Of a stretch of DNA of 64,000 nucleotides, positions 26,577-35,731 are shown in pieces. The position numbers and the translations under genes are program-made. The notes below the pieces were generated by a model. That model was not told the DNA's origin and made no database searches. It saw only the letters and a list, made by a program, of their open reading frames with translations. Origin of the DNA: Saprospiraceae bacterium (GTDB lineage Bacteria; Bacteroidota; Bacteroidia; Chitinophagales; Saprospiraceae); NCBI GenBank assembly GCA_016714085.1, contig JADJNW010000004.1, positions 434,001 through 498,000 of the forward strand. The letters are read 5' to 3'. The number at the start of each line of letters is the position of its first letter. Position 1 is the stretch's first letter.

Positions 26577-28823
26577 ATGTCAAAACGAATAAAAAGATCC
26601 CAAAACAACAACAAACTTACCGCGAAGCAACTCCAGGAAGAAGTCCTGAAGCTGTTGGAAAAAGAACCCCGCAAACGCTTCAATCCTCGCCAGATTGCTA
26701 AAACGCTGGAGATCAACAATAATAAAGACTCGGTGCTGCACGCCCTGGAGCAATTAGTCGAAGCCGGTAAGGCCTCCGCGCTGGGCGATTTTAAGTTCAA
26801 ACTCAAGACACAATTAGGTGAGCAATCCAATCGCAGCAACAAAATGTACGAAGGCTACGTGGACATGACCCGTAGCGGTGCCGCCTATATCGAGAGCGAA
26901 GGTTTGGATGAAGATGTGTTTGTACTTGCCAAAAACCTCAATACCGCCTTGCATGGCGACCGCGTACTCATTCGCGCCTGGGTGCCGCGTGGTCGGCGTC
27001 GCGCGGAAGGTGAAGTGGTGAAAGTGATCGAACGTGCCACCGAATATTTTCTTGGTACGATTCGTTTTTTTGAAAAATATGCTATTGTCACGCCGGATCA
27101 AAGCCTGGCTTTGGATATAAAAATTGATCTCGAAGATACCAAGGATGCTAAAGAAGGTGATAAAGTAGTGGTGCGCATCAAAACCTGGGGCGAGAAACGC
27201 GGCGAAACCTTGCAAGGTAAAATCACCACTGTACTAGGAAAGGCAGGCACCAGCGATATTGAAATGAAAGCTATTTTGATCAATCATGGTTTTAATCTTG
27301 ATTTTTCGGAAGAAGTGATGGCAGAAATTGAAAAATTGGAAGAGGAGATTACCGAAGCAGAAGTCGCGCGGCGCCTGGACTTGCGCGAGGTGACTACTTT
27401 TACGATTGACCCTTTTAATGCCAAGGATTTTGACGATGCGATTTCGATTCGCTACCTGGAAAATGGAGATTGCGAGGTGGGCGTACACATCGCCGATGTG
27501 AGCCATTATTTAAAACCCGGCAGTAAACTCGACATTGAAGCCTACAAACGCTCTACTTCGGTTTATCTCGTGGATCGGGTGCTGCCGATGCTACCTGAAA
27601 AACTCTCGAACGAGCTGTGTTCACTGCGTCCGAACGAAGATAAACTCACCTTTTCGGCGATTTTCACTTTTGATAAAAACGATAAAATTGTCAATCGTTG
27701 GTTTGGCAAAACCATTATTCATTCCGATCGGCGCTTTGTGTACGAAGAAGTGCAGGAAATTCTGGACGCCGGCGAAGGCGATTTTATAGAAGAATTGAAA
27801 AAGGTCAATCAATTGGCGCATAAGCTGCGCAAAGAGCGCTTTAAAAATGGTGCGATTAATTTTGAAACCGAGGAAGTGCAGTTCCGATTGGATGCCGAAG
27901 GCGTACCGATTGAAGTTTTCGTGAAAGAGCGCAAAGACGCGCATTTGCTCATCGAAGATTTTATGCTCCTGGCGAACCGAGAAGTAGCAACTTTTATTTC
28001 TGAAAAAGGCAAAGAGCAGGAAATTCCATTCGTGTATCGTGTACACGACGAACCAAATCCTGATAAAGTAGAAGCCCTGGCGATGTTTGCTCGTGAAATG
28101 GGTTTCAATATGCGCGTGGACACGCCCAAAAATATTGCAAAATCTTATAATGCGTTAGCAAAAGCTGCTGAGGACAATCCTGCGCTGCAACTCTTGGAAC
28201 CGCTTGCTATTCGCACGATGGCAAAAGCAGAATACAGCACCAATAATATTGGGCATTACGGCTTGGCGCTTGAGTTTTATTCTCATTTTACCTCGCCGAT
28301 TCGACGCTATTCGGATGTGCTGGCGCACCGCATTTTGGAATTGAATTTAAAAATTGATCAATTTTATCGTGTTGAAAAAGACCCACTTGAAGAGCGTTGC
28401 AAACATATCTCGATGCAAGAGCGCAAAGCGATGGAAGCCGAGCGCGAGTCGGTGAAGTATAAGCAGGTGGAATATATGTCGAAGCACGTGGGCGAAGACT
28501 TTCCGGGCTATATTTCTGGCATTTTGGATCGGGGATTTTTTGTTGCTTTGCAAGAAACCCTGGCGGAAGGTTTTATCGGTTTTGACACGATGAGTGAAGC
28601 CTTTGAAGTCGCCGAGAGTCGCCTGCGCATGAAAGGTACCCGCACCAAGCGCGAAATGAAAATGGGCGACGAAGTAAGCGTCCGTATTATTAGAACCGAT
28701 TTGGAAAAAAGGCAAATTGATATGATGCTAAGCGAGGAAGCCGAGCAGGCGATGGTCGCTGCGCCCATTAAACCCAAAGAAAGAAGACAACAAGAGCGAA
28801 GAAAAGGGCGGAGAAAGAACTAA
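26577..28823 (+). CDS. rnr: ribonuclease R
   Basis: RNase R is a 3'-to-5' exoribonuclease of the RNB family for structured RNA and mRNA decay. The 748 residues show an N-terminal helix-turn-helix-like region (KRFNPRQIAKTLEINN), two cold-shock OB folds, and the RNB catalytic core with the metal-binding aspartates in TIDPFNAKDFDDAISI. HIADVSHYLKPGS and FTSPIRRYSDVLAHRIL follow. The S1 domain (YISGILDRGFFVALQETLAE) precedes a basic tail (KERRQQERRKGRRKN). The frame is intact and starts at ATG 26577. Confidence 0.95.
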   Translation: MSKRIKRSQNNNKLTAKQLQEEVLKLLEKEPRKRFNPRQIAKTLEINNNKDSVLHALEQLVEAGKASALGDFKFKLKTQLGEQSNRSNKMYEGYVDMTRSGAAYIESEGLDEDVFVLAKNLNTALHGDRVLIRAWVPRGRRRAEGEVVKVIERATEYFLGTIRFFEKYAIVTPDQSLALDIKIDLEDTKDAKEGDKVVVRIKTWGEKRGETLQGKITTVLGKAGTSDIEMKAILINHGFNLDFSEEVMAEIEKLEEEITEAEVARRLDLREVTTFTIDPFNAKDFDDAISIRYLENGDCEVGVHIADVSHYLKPGSKLDIEAYKRSTSVYLVDRVLPMLPEKLSNELCSLRPNEDKLTFSAIFTFDKNDKIVNRWFGKTIIHSDRRFVYEEVQEILDAGEGDFIEELKKVNQLAHKLRKERFKNGAINFETEEVQFRLDAEGVPIEVFVKERKDAHLLIEDFMLLANREVATFISEKGKEQEIPFVYRVHDEPNPDKVEALAMFAREMGFNMRVDTPKNIAKSYNALAKAAEDNPALQLLEPLAIRTMAKAEYSTNNIGHYGLALEFYSHFTSPIRRYSDVLAHRILELNLKIDQFYRVEKDPLEERCKHISMQERKAMEAERESVKYKQVEYMSKHVGEDFPGYISGILDRGFFVALQETLAEGFIGFDTMSEAFEVAESRLRMKGTRTKREMKMGDEVSVRIIRTDLEKRQIDMMLSEEAEQAMVAAPIKPKERRQQERRKGRRKN

Positions 28824-28946
28824 TGTAAATATTCTGTTCGCGCCGTTTGCTTTCATTTTTGATGAGACGGGAATTTAGTAAAGCATGGCATCCTCTTCTC
28901 CAAGAGACAAGTGAAAATATAAGTAGCTTTTTTCTCACCAATTTAT

Positions 28947-28954
28947 TATATTTG
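28947..28954 (+). promoter_or_regulatory. TATATTTG -7 element of the UPF0175/DUF3368 pair
   Basis: TATATTTG lies 13 bases before the first ATG. No clear -33 TTG is present, only a T-run. Confidence 0.4.
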
Positions 28955-28967
28955 TAAAAACAAAACT

Positions 28968-29210
28968 ATGCTCACCATTTCAGACCAATGGCTCCGCCGG
29001 GCAGATATGACGGAAGCCGAAATACGAAAGGAATTGGCGCTGTTGCTCTTGGAACGGCAGCGAATTTCTTTTGAAGAGGCACGGGAATTGGCAGAAATGG
29101 GAACGCTCGATTTTCTGGCTTTGATTAAGGAACGTGGTATCGAATTGGAATTCACTATTGAAGACCTTGAGCACGACTTACAAACTTTACGCCGCTTGAA
29201 TCAGCTATGA
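28968..29210 (+). CDS. UPF0175 family antitoxin
   Basis: This 80-residue protein is of the UPF0175 type: an N-terminal EAEIRKELALLLLERQRISF helix pair, EEARELAEMGTLDFLALIKERGI, then a tail IEDLEHDLQTLRRLNQL that would bind the toxin. UPF0175 genes are regularly followed by DUF3368 PIN-fold toxins, as here, with a 4-base overlap (29207-29210). Confidence 0.85.
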   Translation: MLTISDQWLRRADMTEAEIRKELALLLLERQRISFEEARELAEMGTLDFLALIKERGIELEFTIEDLEHDLQTLRRLNQL

Positions 29211-29694
29211 TTGTTGTCAGCGACACTTCCGCAATTAGTGCACTTTTCCTTATTCAGAAATTGGAACTATTGTCGAAATTATATGGACAAGTAATTGTTC
29301 CAACTGTAGTAATGCAAGAATTACTTTTATTGGAAACTGATTTTGAACATGATCTTTCTTCTCTAAAATCTGCCGATTGGCTTTCTGTTGTCGCTATTCA
29401 AAATGAAATACTTTTCCAAAAATATCGTGCTGTATTAGATGAAGGAGAATCCCAAGCCCTTGTTTTGGTAAAAGAGTTATCTGCTGGCCTACTGTTAATA
29501 GATGAAATGCGGGGACGAGCCGTAGCTCAAGCTGAAGGAATCGCCTACACTGGCGTACTCGGAATTTTGTTAAGTGCAAAAGCCAAGGGCATTTATCTTT
29601 GATAAAGCCAGTTATAGAGGATTTAAAAATGATCGCCGGATTTTATATTAGTGATAAAATTTATAAGAAAGTATTAGAAGAAGCCGACGAGTGA
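29207..29694 (+). CDS. DUF3368 PIN-domain toxin (one frameshift near the C-terminus)
   Basis: The PIN-fold ribonuclease partner of the UPF0175 antitoxin. It begins MIVVSDTSAISALFLIQKL with the first acidic metal ligand, contains TVVMQELLLLE and DEGESQALVLVKEL, and LLIDEMRGRAVA. The frame stops after KAKGIYL (29602), but one base added near 29597 continues into LIKPVIEDLKMIAGFYISDK and on to the stop at 29694, the usual DUF3368 C-terminus. The total would be about 162 residues, the family length. Probably a one-base deletion in the sequence. Confidence 0.82.
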
Positions 29695-29813
29695 TGGAGT
29701 ACGAACAGCCGATGTCAGCGATGCCAATAAAATCCAAAGGATAAGAAAGAACACCCGAAAGGGAAGAGAAGAAAGAAGCGATATTAAATATTATGACTTC
29801 CTTTAAAGTGAAA

Positions 29814-30641
29814 TTACCTATTAATCAGCACTCTTTTTGTAAAAATGCCCTCTTCTGCGCGGATTCTGACGAGATAAATGCCTGGCTCTAAATTTGTCGT
29901 GGACAGTTGCACATAATCACTACGAATGGGCTCGAACCGAACAAGTTGACCTTGCGCATTAAATAATTCCAATTCTTCGCTGCGCAGGTTGCGAAGATTG
30001 ATATGTATCAGATTGCTTGCCGGATTTGGATAGATTTCTATACTACGCTCTGCTAATGTACGATTGCTGCGAGCAAGAATATCATTTATCAGCAGAATCG
30101 TATCGCCATCTGGGTCGCTCTTGAAGCGCAACGCATCGCCTTCTGCATTGAGCAATTGGATCGACTCCAGCGCTCCGTTGAATGGCACTTCCTCGATTTC
30201 TCTGCTGCCGATGATGTCGCTCACTGTAATAAACTTAACCGTTCCAATCTTGCCAAATCCGCTCACATTTTTCCCGTCCACTCTGCTGATTGCTATATTA
30301 AGTCGCCCTTTATCAGAGGCTTGCGTCTTGCTGGAAATCGAAATTTCGGCGGCTGAACCTAAAAATGATTGGGCATTATAGGAAAATAGAGTAGAATCGG
30401 CTATCACCAAATTAGCATCAAAAACGATATCGAAAGTAGTGGCGTAAATATTGGAAGCAGGGACGTTTTCATCGCCAATAAAAACATCGGCGGTGAATTC
30501 GTATTTTTGATTGTCAACGATGTAAACCTTGTCAGAAGTGAATTTCAGATAGATCAAAGGCTCTCCCCCTTGCGCGAAAGTGTGAAGCGAAAGTGAAAAA
30601 ACAAAAATAATTCCCGCGAATAGTGATAGAAAGAAACGCAT
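29814..30641 (-). CDS. secreted cohesin-like protein with type IX sorting domain
   Basis: This 275-residue protein starts with a signal peptide (MRFFLSLFAGIIFVFSLSLH, cleavage after TFAQ). The middle resembles a cohesin/carbohydrate-binding beta sandwich (ATTFDIVFDANLVIADS, GRLNIAISRVDGKNVSGFGK). The last 75 residues form a T9SS C-terminal sorting domain: SIEIYPNPASNLIHINL, QGQLV, LSTTNLEPGIYLVRIR and KRVLINR. It is therefore predicted to be exported and anchored on the cell surface. I start at ATG 30641, which opens the signal peptide. Confidence 0.85.
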   Translation of the reverse strand: MRFFLSLFAGIIFVFSLSLHTFAQGGEPLIYLKFTSDKVYIVDNQKYEFTADVFIGDENVPASNIYATTFDIVFDANLVIADSTLFSYNAQSFLGSAAEISISSKTQASDKGRLNIAISRVDGKNVSGFGKIGTVKFITVSDIIGSREIEEVPFNGALESIQLLNAEGDALRFKSDPDGDTILLINDILARSNRTLAERSIEIYPNPASNLIHINLRNLRSEELELFNAQGQLVRFEPIRSDYVQLSTTNLEPGIYLVRIRAEEGIFTKRVLINR

Positions 30642-30868
30642 TCTTTGAGCCTTAGGATTCTGATTAGATGCTACAAAATTGAACAATTTTCACTACAATA
30701 GAAAAAACAAAATTCTAAATTTGTTCTGAAAGGTACGACTTTTTTTGTTCAAAAAGCGCCTGTTGCTCAAGTTTTTATTGCAGCTATCTGACATTTTTTG
30801 TTTCTCTGTTTAAATTTGGAGCACCGCAAAAAAATATTTTGTAAATCGCCATTGACCAAAGCTAAAAT

Positions 30869-32299
30869 ATGCCGAGCAAAAAGCTTGCGACACTTCTCAG
30901 CGCCCTTTCGGGACACGATCTAAATCGATTCAGGAAATTCCTGTCCTCTCCTTATTTTAATGAGCATCAAGAATTAGTAATATTACTTGATTTATTAATT
31001 AATACTCCAGATGAGCCTTTAGAAGATAGCGCTGCACGAAAAAAAGCAATCTGGAAAAAACTTTTTAACAAAAAAGCCTATAATGACGGGTATATGCGGC
31101 GCTTGATTTCTGAGTTAATCCGGTTATTACTCAGCTTTATGGCTTTGGAGCGCTATCGCAAAAATCCGATTCAGGAGCAACTTCTTTTATTAGATTTACT
31201 AAATGAACCAGCATATAAATTACATTTTGCAGGGGTATTGCGCAATTCGGAAACGCTTCAAGAAAAATCAAATTTTCGGGATAGTTATTTCCATTTTTAT
31301 CAATATTTGCTTGATGAACAGCTATATAAATATATCGAAAAATCAGATCGAAACCCGGAAATGCTAAAAAATCTGGAAGACGCCGATTATCATCTTGATT
31401 GTTATTATATCACAAAAAAATTACAACATTATTGCGATGCTTTAGGGTATCGAAATTTTTTGCCGGTGGAGGAGAATATTAATTTGCCGCCCGATTTTAT
31501 GAATTGGCTACAACAAAGTGCTTATATCAAAGAGCCTGCGGTAAAGTCTTATTTTTTGGTTGCTCAGCTTTTTTTACATCCCGATGAATCAACCTTTTAT
31601 TATGAATTAAAAAATTTACTAAAAGAAAAAGGTCATTTGTTTCAAATAAATGAATTAAAAGCTATTTACATTCACTTGATTAATTATTGCATTGATATTA
31701 AAATAAATAAAGGATTCACCGATTTTTTTAATGAATTATTCGATATTTATAAAAATATGCTAAATAAAACTGTGCTTATTGAAAATAATATGATTGATCC
31801 TCAACATTATAAATTAATTATTTCTGTCGGATTGCAAGTAAATGAATTTGATTGGGTGAAAGATTTTATTCAAACTTATACTGACAAACTACCACCTGAA
31901 GAGCAAGCAAATGCGCGCATTTACAACCTTGCCAAAGTACACTTTCAGCAGCAACATTATAATAAAGTTATTGAATTATTACGAGAAGTGGAATATGAAA
32001 ATATTACTTATGCGCTTGGCGGCAAATTGATGTTACTCAAAACGTATTATGAACTAAATGAATTCCTCGCGCTCGACTCATTAATCGATAGTTTTAGAAT
32101 TTATCTTCGACGTAATAAGCTCATTTCCAAAGAAGTACGTCAGCAATATCTCAATGTACTCCGCTTCGTAAAAAAACTTTCAAATACCCGTCCTAAAGAT
32201 CAAAAGGCGATTGCCAATGTCCGGCAGGAAATTGATGCTTGCAGAGCGCTTGCTGATAAGAATTGGATTTTGCAAAAGTTAGAAGACTTGAGTAATTGA
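30869..32299 (+). CDS. hypothetical helical-repeat protein (476 aa)
   Basis: This large, all-helical, soluble protein is very rich in Leu, Tyr, Lys and Asn and lies in markedly AT-rich DNA. It begins MPSKKLATLLSALSGHDLNR and has repeating amphipathic helices like a TPR or solenoid (AYNDGYMRRLISELIRLLLS, KVHFQQQHYNKVIELLREVE, LGGKLMLLKTYYELNEFLAL). No signal peptide or catalytic motif is seen. I do not recognise a named family. A TAAATTTG element at 30811-30818 could drive it. The base composition differs from its neighbours and might mark relaxed codon use or transfer. Confidence 0.7.
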   Translation: MPSKKLATLLSALSGHDLNRFRKFLSSPYFNEHQELVILLDLLINTPDEPLEDSAARKKAIWKKLFNKKAYNDGYMRRLISELIRLLLSFMALERYRKNPIQEQLLLLDLLNEPAYKLHFAGVLRNSETLQEKSNFRDSYFHFYQYLLDEQLYKYIEKSDRNPEMLKNLEDADYHLDCYYITKKLQHYCDALGYRNFLPVEENINLPPDFMNWLQQSAYIKEPAVKSYFLVAQLFLHPDESTFYYELKNLLKEKGHLFQINELKAIYIHLINYCIDIKINKGFTDFFNELFDIYKNMLNKTVLIENNMIDPQHYKLIISVGLQVNEFDWVKDFIQTYTDKLPPEEQANARIYNLAKVHFQQQHYNKVIELLREVEYENITYALGGKLMLLKTYYELNEFLALDSLIDSFRIYLRRNKLISKEVRQQYLNVLRFVKKLSNTRPKDQKAIANVRQEIDACRALADKNWILQKLEDLSN

Positions 32300-32419
32300 T
32301 GATCAATATTATAAGTTTTAAAGTCTTTTTATTGGTGATTTTCATCATTTATTACAAGTTTTAAGATAGATTACATTTGCCATAAATATTACCGAAGTCT
32401 TTCATCTAATATAAAAAAA

Positions 32420-34058
32420 ATGCACACCGAAGGCTCTACCGAAGAAGCGCTCTTATACTTGTTCCTGGCGGCGGCGATTGGTTCGTTCATTGGCAATCTC
32501 AAGTTTCGTGGCAATAGCTTGGGCGTAGCGGCGGTGCTATTTGTAGGGCTGGCGATTGGAGCGATTCGCCCAGAAGTAAAATCCCGGATGTGATCAAAAT
32601 GTTGGGGCTGGCGATTTTTGTGTATAGCATTGGCTTGAGTTCGGGGCCATCGTTTTTCAGTTCGCTCAAAAGTCGTGGCGTGACTAACTTGCTGTTGGCA
32701 CTGACGCTGCTTACCGGTTTGTCCGTTTTCATTGGTGTAGCGTCTTTTTTCTTTGGATTTGATGCTTCCGGGGCAGCGGGATTATTGGCGGGCATTACCA
32801 CCAACACCCCAGCATTGGCGGGGCTTTTGGACGCTATTCAGAAAAATGGCGGCGATCATATTGAAGTTATGTCTAATAATGCTGTTGTCGGCTATTCTAT
32901 TTCTTACCCTATGGGTGTGCTGGGTTTGATGATTGCGATGGCTGTTATGCAGCGGCTTTTCAAGATCAAATACGAACAAGAAACACAGCAACTCGGCAAA
33001 GAATTTCCTACAGGACAACCCATTGTGCATCTGACACTTGCGGTACAAAATGAGCCTGTTTTGGGGATAACGGTTCGAGATTTAAAGCATCAGCATCAAA
33101 TGAATGTGCTATTCGGGCGCTTGCGACGAAATGGGAATGACACGCTTTGCAATTGGGATACTACTTTTGAGCAGGGCGATTTGGTCGGCGTTATCGGCGA
33201 AGAAGAAGAAGTGGCGCGGGTCGCAGCGATTTTAGGGCAACTCACAGATTTGGATTTATCCGAGGATCGTTCGGTGTTTGACATTCGGCGCATTTTTGTG
33301 TCCAATCCTGAAATTGCAGGAAAAACGGTCGCTTCCCTTCATTTAAATGAAGAATTCCCAGTCATTCTCACCCGCATCCGCCGCGGCGACGTGGACTCGA
33401 TGGTTTCTGCTGATACCGTGCTGGAATTGGGCGATCGCGTGCGCATCCTTGCTCGTAAAAAAGATATGAAACAAATCGCCAAGCTTTTTGGTGATTCTTA
33501 TGAGCATATCAGTCATATTGATTTGCTTTCTTTTGGTTTGGGAATGGGCTTGGGCATTCTCATCGGGTCGATTGAAATGACCTTGCCGGGCAATATTCTG
33601 TTCAGCTTAGGCTTTGCTGGTGGGCCTTTGGTTGCGGGCTTGATCTTGTCTTTTTTGCGTCGTTCCGGCCCCATTTTATGGACGCTGCCTTACTCTGCTA
33701 ATCTTACCCTTCGTCAGATTGGCTTGATGTTGATGTTGGCTGCTATTGGCATCAATTCCGGTGCGACTTTTCTTTCCACTATGCTTAGTTCGGTCAGGCA
33801 CTCATGTTTCTATCAGGAACCATCGTCAGTTTGCTCGGCGGAATGCTGATTTTATTTATTGGGTATAAATGGATGAAAATTCCATTTGTATTATTGATTG
33901 GTATGATTAGTCACCATCCGGCGAACCTGGATTTTGCAAATAATCAGGCACAAAATAAAATTCCGACTTATGGCTATGCTTTGGTCTATCCTTTGTTGCT
34001 GATTGGTAAAATTATTTTTGTACAAATGCTTTGGCAAGTATTAAGACTCATGGGCTAA
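32420..34058 (+). CDS. AspT/YidE-type transporter with TrkA-C domains (two frameshifts)
   Basis: A membrane transporter of about 545 residues in three frame segments. Segment 1 (from ATG 32420) ends at 32593 after AIGAIRPEVK. Segment 2 covers most of the protein: AGITTNTPALAGLLDAI and two TrkA-C nucleotide-sensing domains (about GITVRDLKH and GKTVASLHLNEEFPVILTRI). Segment 3 ends VQMLWQVLRLMG. One A added near 32578 and one G added near 33795 join them into a single protein (PEVKIPDVIKMLGL; SSGQALMFLSGTIV). The duplicated AspT/YidE membrane halves around two RCK-C domains are diagnostic. The substrate is unknown. Indels in A and G runs look like errors. Confidence 0.8.
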
Positions 34059-34266
34059 TACTAAGAAATTGATAATTAACCATTGATAATTGATCATTTT
34101 ATAAAATATTAAAAATCAATAGTATTTTAAATAAAAAATATAACTAATTTAGGACAGACATTTAGTTTTAATAAAAATGATGTATTTTATATTATTTAAA
34201 TGCTTGATTTTTAAATATCTATTAACGCGTACTTCCGACTTCGTACTTCTAACTTCTTACAAGGCC
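34059..34266. repeat. AT-rich gap with reiterated words
   Basis: The gap contains ATTGATAATTAACCATTGA-type reiteration at 34068-34100 and a CGTACTTCCGACTTCGTAC block at 34227-34248. The latter is the reverse complement of the GAAGTACG word seen at 54555 and 60294. No gene is visible. Confidence 0.4.
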
Positions 34267-35490
34267 TTATCCTAGATGAACTCTTACCACAGAAACGATC
34301 TTTTTGAGTGCCTGCTTCACGACTTCGGTTTCAGGATGTCGAATAATGATATAACCCTCGCCTTCGTAGCTCGGCGATGCTTCCTGCCCAATCTGTGGCA
34401 ATTTTACATCCGTCACCAGATGCCCGATTTCCTGTTCCAACTGGTCTAATCCATGAATCGCAACTACCTGTTTGCCTTGACCTTGCCCGCGCAGATAGGC
34501 AGCACCCGCAGCGTATTTCCGTTCAGGCGGATCAAATTGTCCAAAAACCATCAGGTTTGCCCAGGCATCCAGCGCGTTAAAATCATTTGCTCTGGAGATC
34601 AAAGTTGGGAACTGCGCTCCCGGCGGCCGTGCCGCTACTTCCGAAATAGCAATGCTTCCATCCTTGCGGCGAAACCATTCCAGATGGCTGAATCCTGTTT
34701 GCATTCCCAGTACTTCCAGCGTTTGAAAGGCATAGCGGCGAATATCATCGTATTGAGCGGAATCCACTTCTCTTGGCAACACCACTTGCCATTGAATCCA
34801 GGATTCTTGCATCACCTCCAAAGGATTTGGATAATAATGCGTCAAGGAATGAAAAACGGGCTTTCCATTCAAAGAGAACGTATCAAAAGAATGCTCCGCA
34901 CCAATGATAAATTCTTCGAGCAGCACAGGTTGTGCCGTGCTTACATTCAATGATCGCAAGGCTTGTTCCAGCGTAAAAGGATTTCTAACCTTGAAAGTTG
35001 ACTTAGAACCAGCGCCATCGGGCGGTTTGACGATAAAAGGAAATCCAAACTCTTGCGCAAACAATTTTGCTTCCGCCAAACTTGATACCATCCGATGTCG
35101 GGCACAAGGAAGCCCCGCTGCTCGCAACAAATTTTTCATCCGCGCCTTGTCTCGGAAATTCATCGCCGTTTCTACCTTCATCCCCTCAATACCCAAAAGC
35201 TCGCGCACTTCCGCAATCGGTACCTGCAGTTGCTCTACCGCTCCAATAATGCGATGCACAATTCCAGTTTCCTGAACTATTTTTTGAACGGCATTAGCCA
35301 AAGCTTCAGCCTCATACACGCTTTGCAATTCTTGATGAATCCTTATTTTCTGTTGCAATTCGACAGGTAATAAAGTCAAGGGTTCTTCAGATAGCAATCC
35401 CAGCGTGACTTCTGGTAGCCCAGCAAAAGCGCGGATAAAACGCACAGCGTTTTCCGTGAAATTTGGTGCGACAAATAGTACAAGCGGCAT
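34267..35490 (-). CDS. ATP-grasp domain protein
   Basis: This 407-residue ATP-grasp ligase has an N-terminal Rossmann-like preATP domain (MPLVLFVAPNFTENAVRF). The ATP-binding region is at about 105-300, with FPFIVKPPDGAGSKSTFKV, LLEEFIIGAEHSFD and metal-binding EVAARPPGAQFPTLI. The last 80 residues are a small beta domain (GEGYIIIRHPETE). Such enzymes join a carboxylate to an amine or thiol via an acyl-phosphate, for example in carboxylase, dipeptide or peptide-tag formation. The substrate cannot be read from sequence. It stands alone and intact. Confidence 0.85.
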   Translation of the reverse strand: MPLVLFVAPNFTENAVRFIRAFAGLPEVTLGLLSEEPLTLLPVELQQKIRIHQELQSVYEAEALANAVQKIVQETGIVHRIIGAVEQLQVPIAEVRELLGIEGMKVETAMNFRDKARMKNLLRAAGLPCARHRMVSSLAEAKLFAQEFGFPFIVKPPDGAGSKSTFKVRNPFTLEQALRSLNVSTAQPVLLEEFIIGAEHSFDTFSLNGKPVFHSLTHYYPNPLEVMQESWIQWQVVLPREVDSAQYDDIRRYAFQTLEVLGMQTGFSHLEWFRRKDGSIAISEVAARPPGAQFPTLISRANDFNALDAWANLMVFGQFDPPERKYAAGAAYLRGQGQGKQVVAIHGLDQLEQEIGHLVTDVKLPQIGQEASPSYEGEGYIIIRHPETEVVKQALKKIVSVVRVHLG

Positions 35491-35731
35491 TTTTGAAATA
35501 TCAAATATTGAAAATCCTGCTGATAGAACCTGTTAAAGATAGGCATCACAAAGCATAATTTGAAATCCCAAATACAAGGATTTTACGATTTCTTATCCTT
35601 CCCGCTATGCGATTGACAAAAATCAAAGCCGGGAGTGACCCATATCATCAGCTTAGTGTGAAAAAGTCCCTAACTCTGTAACGTTTTTGTACCTGATCAG
35701 AATTAAATTCCTAAAATAAACGCTCCAAATC

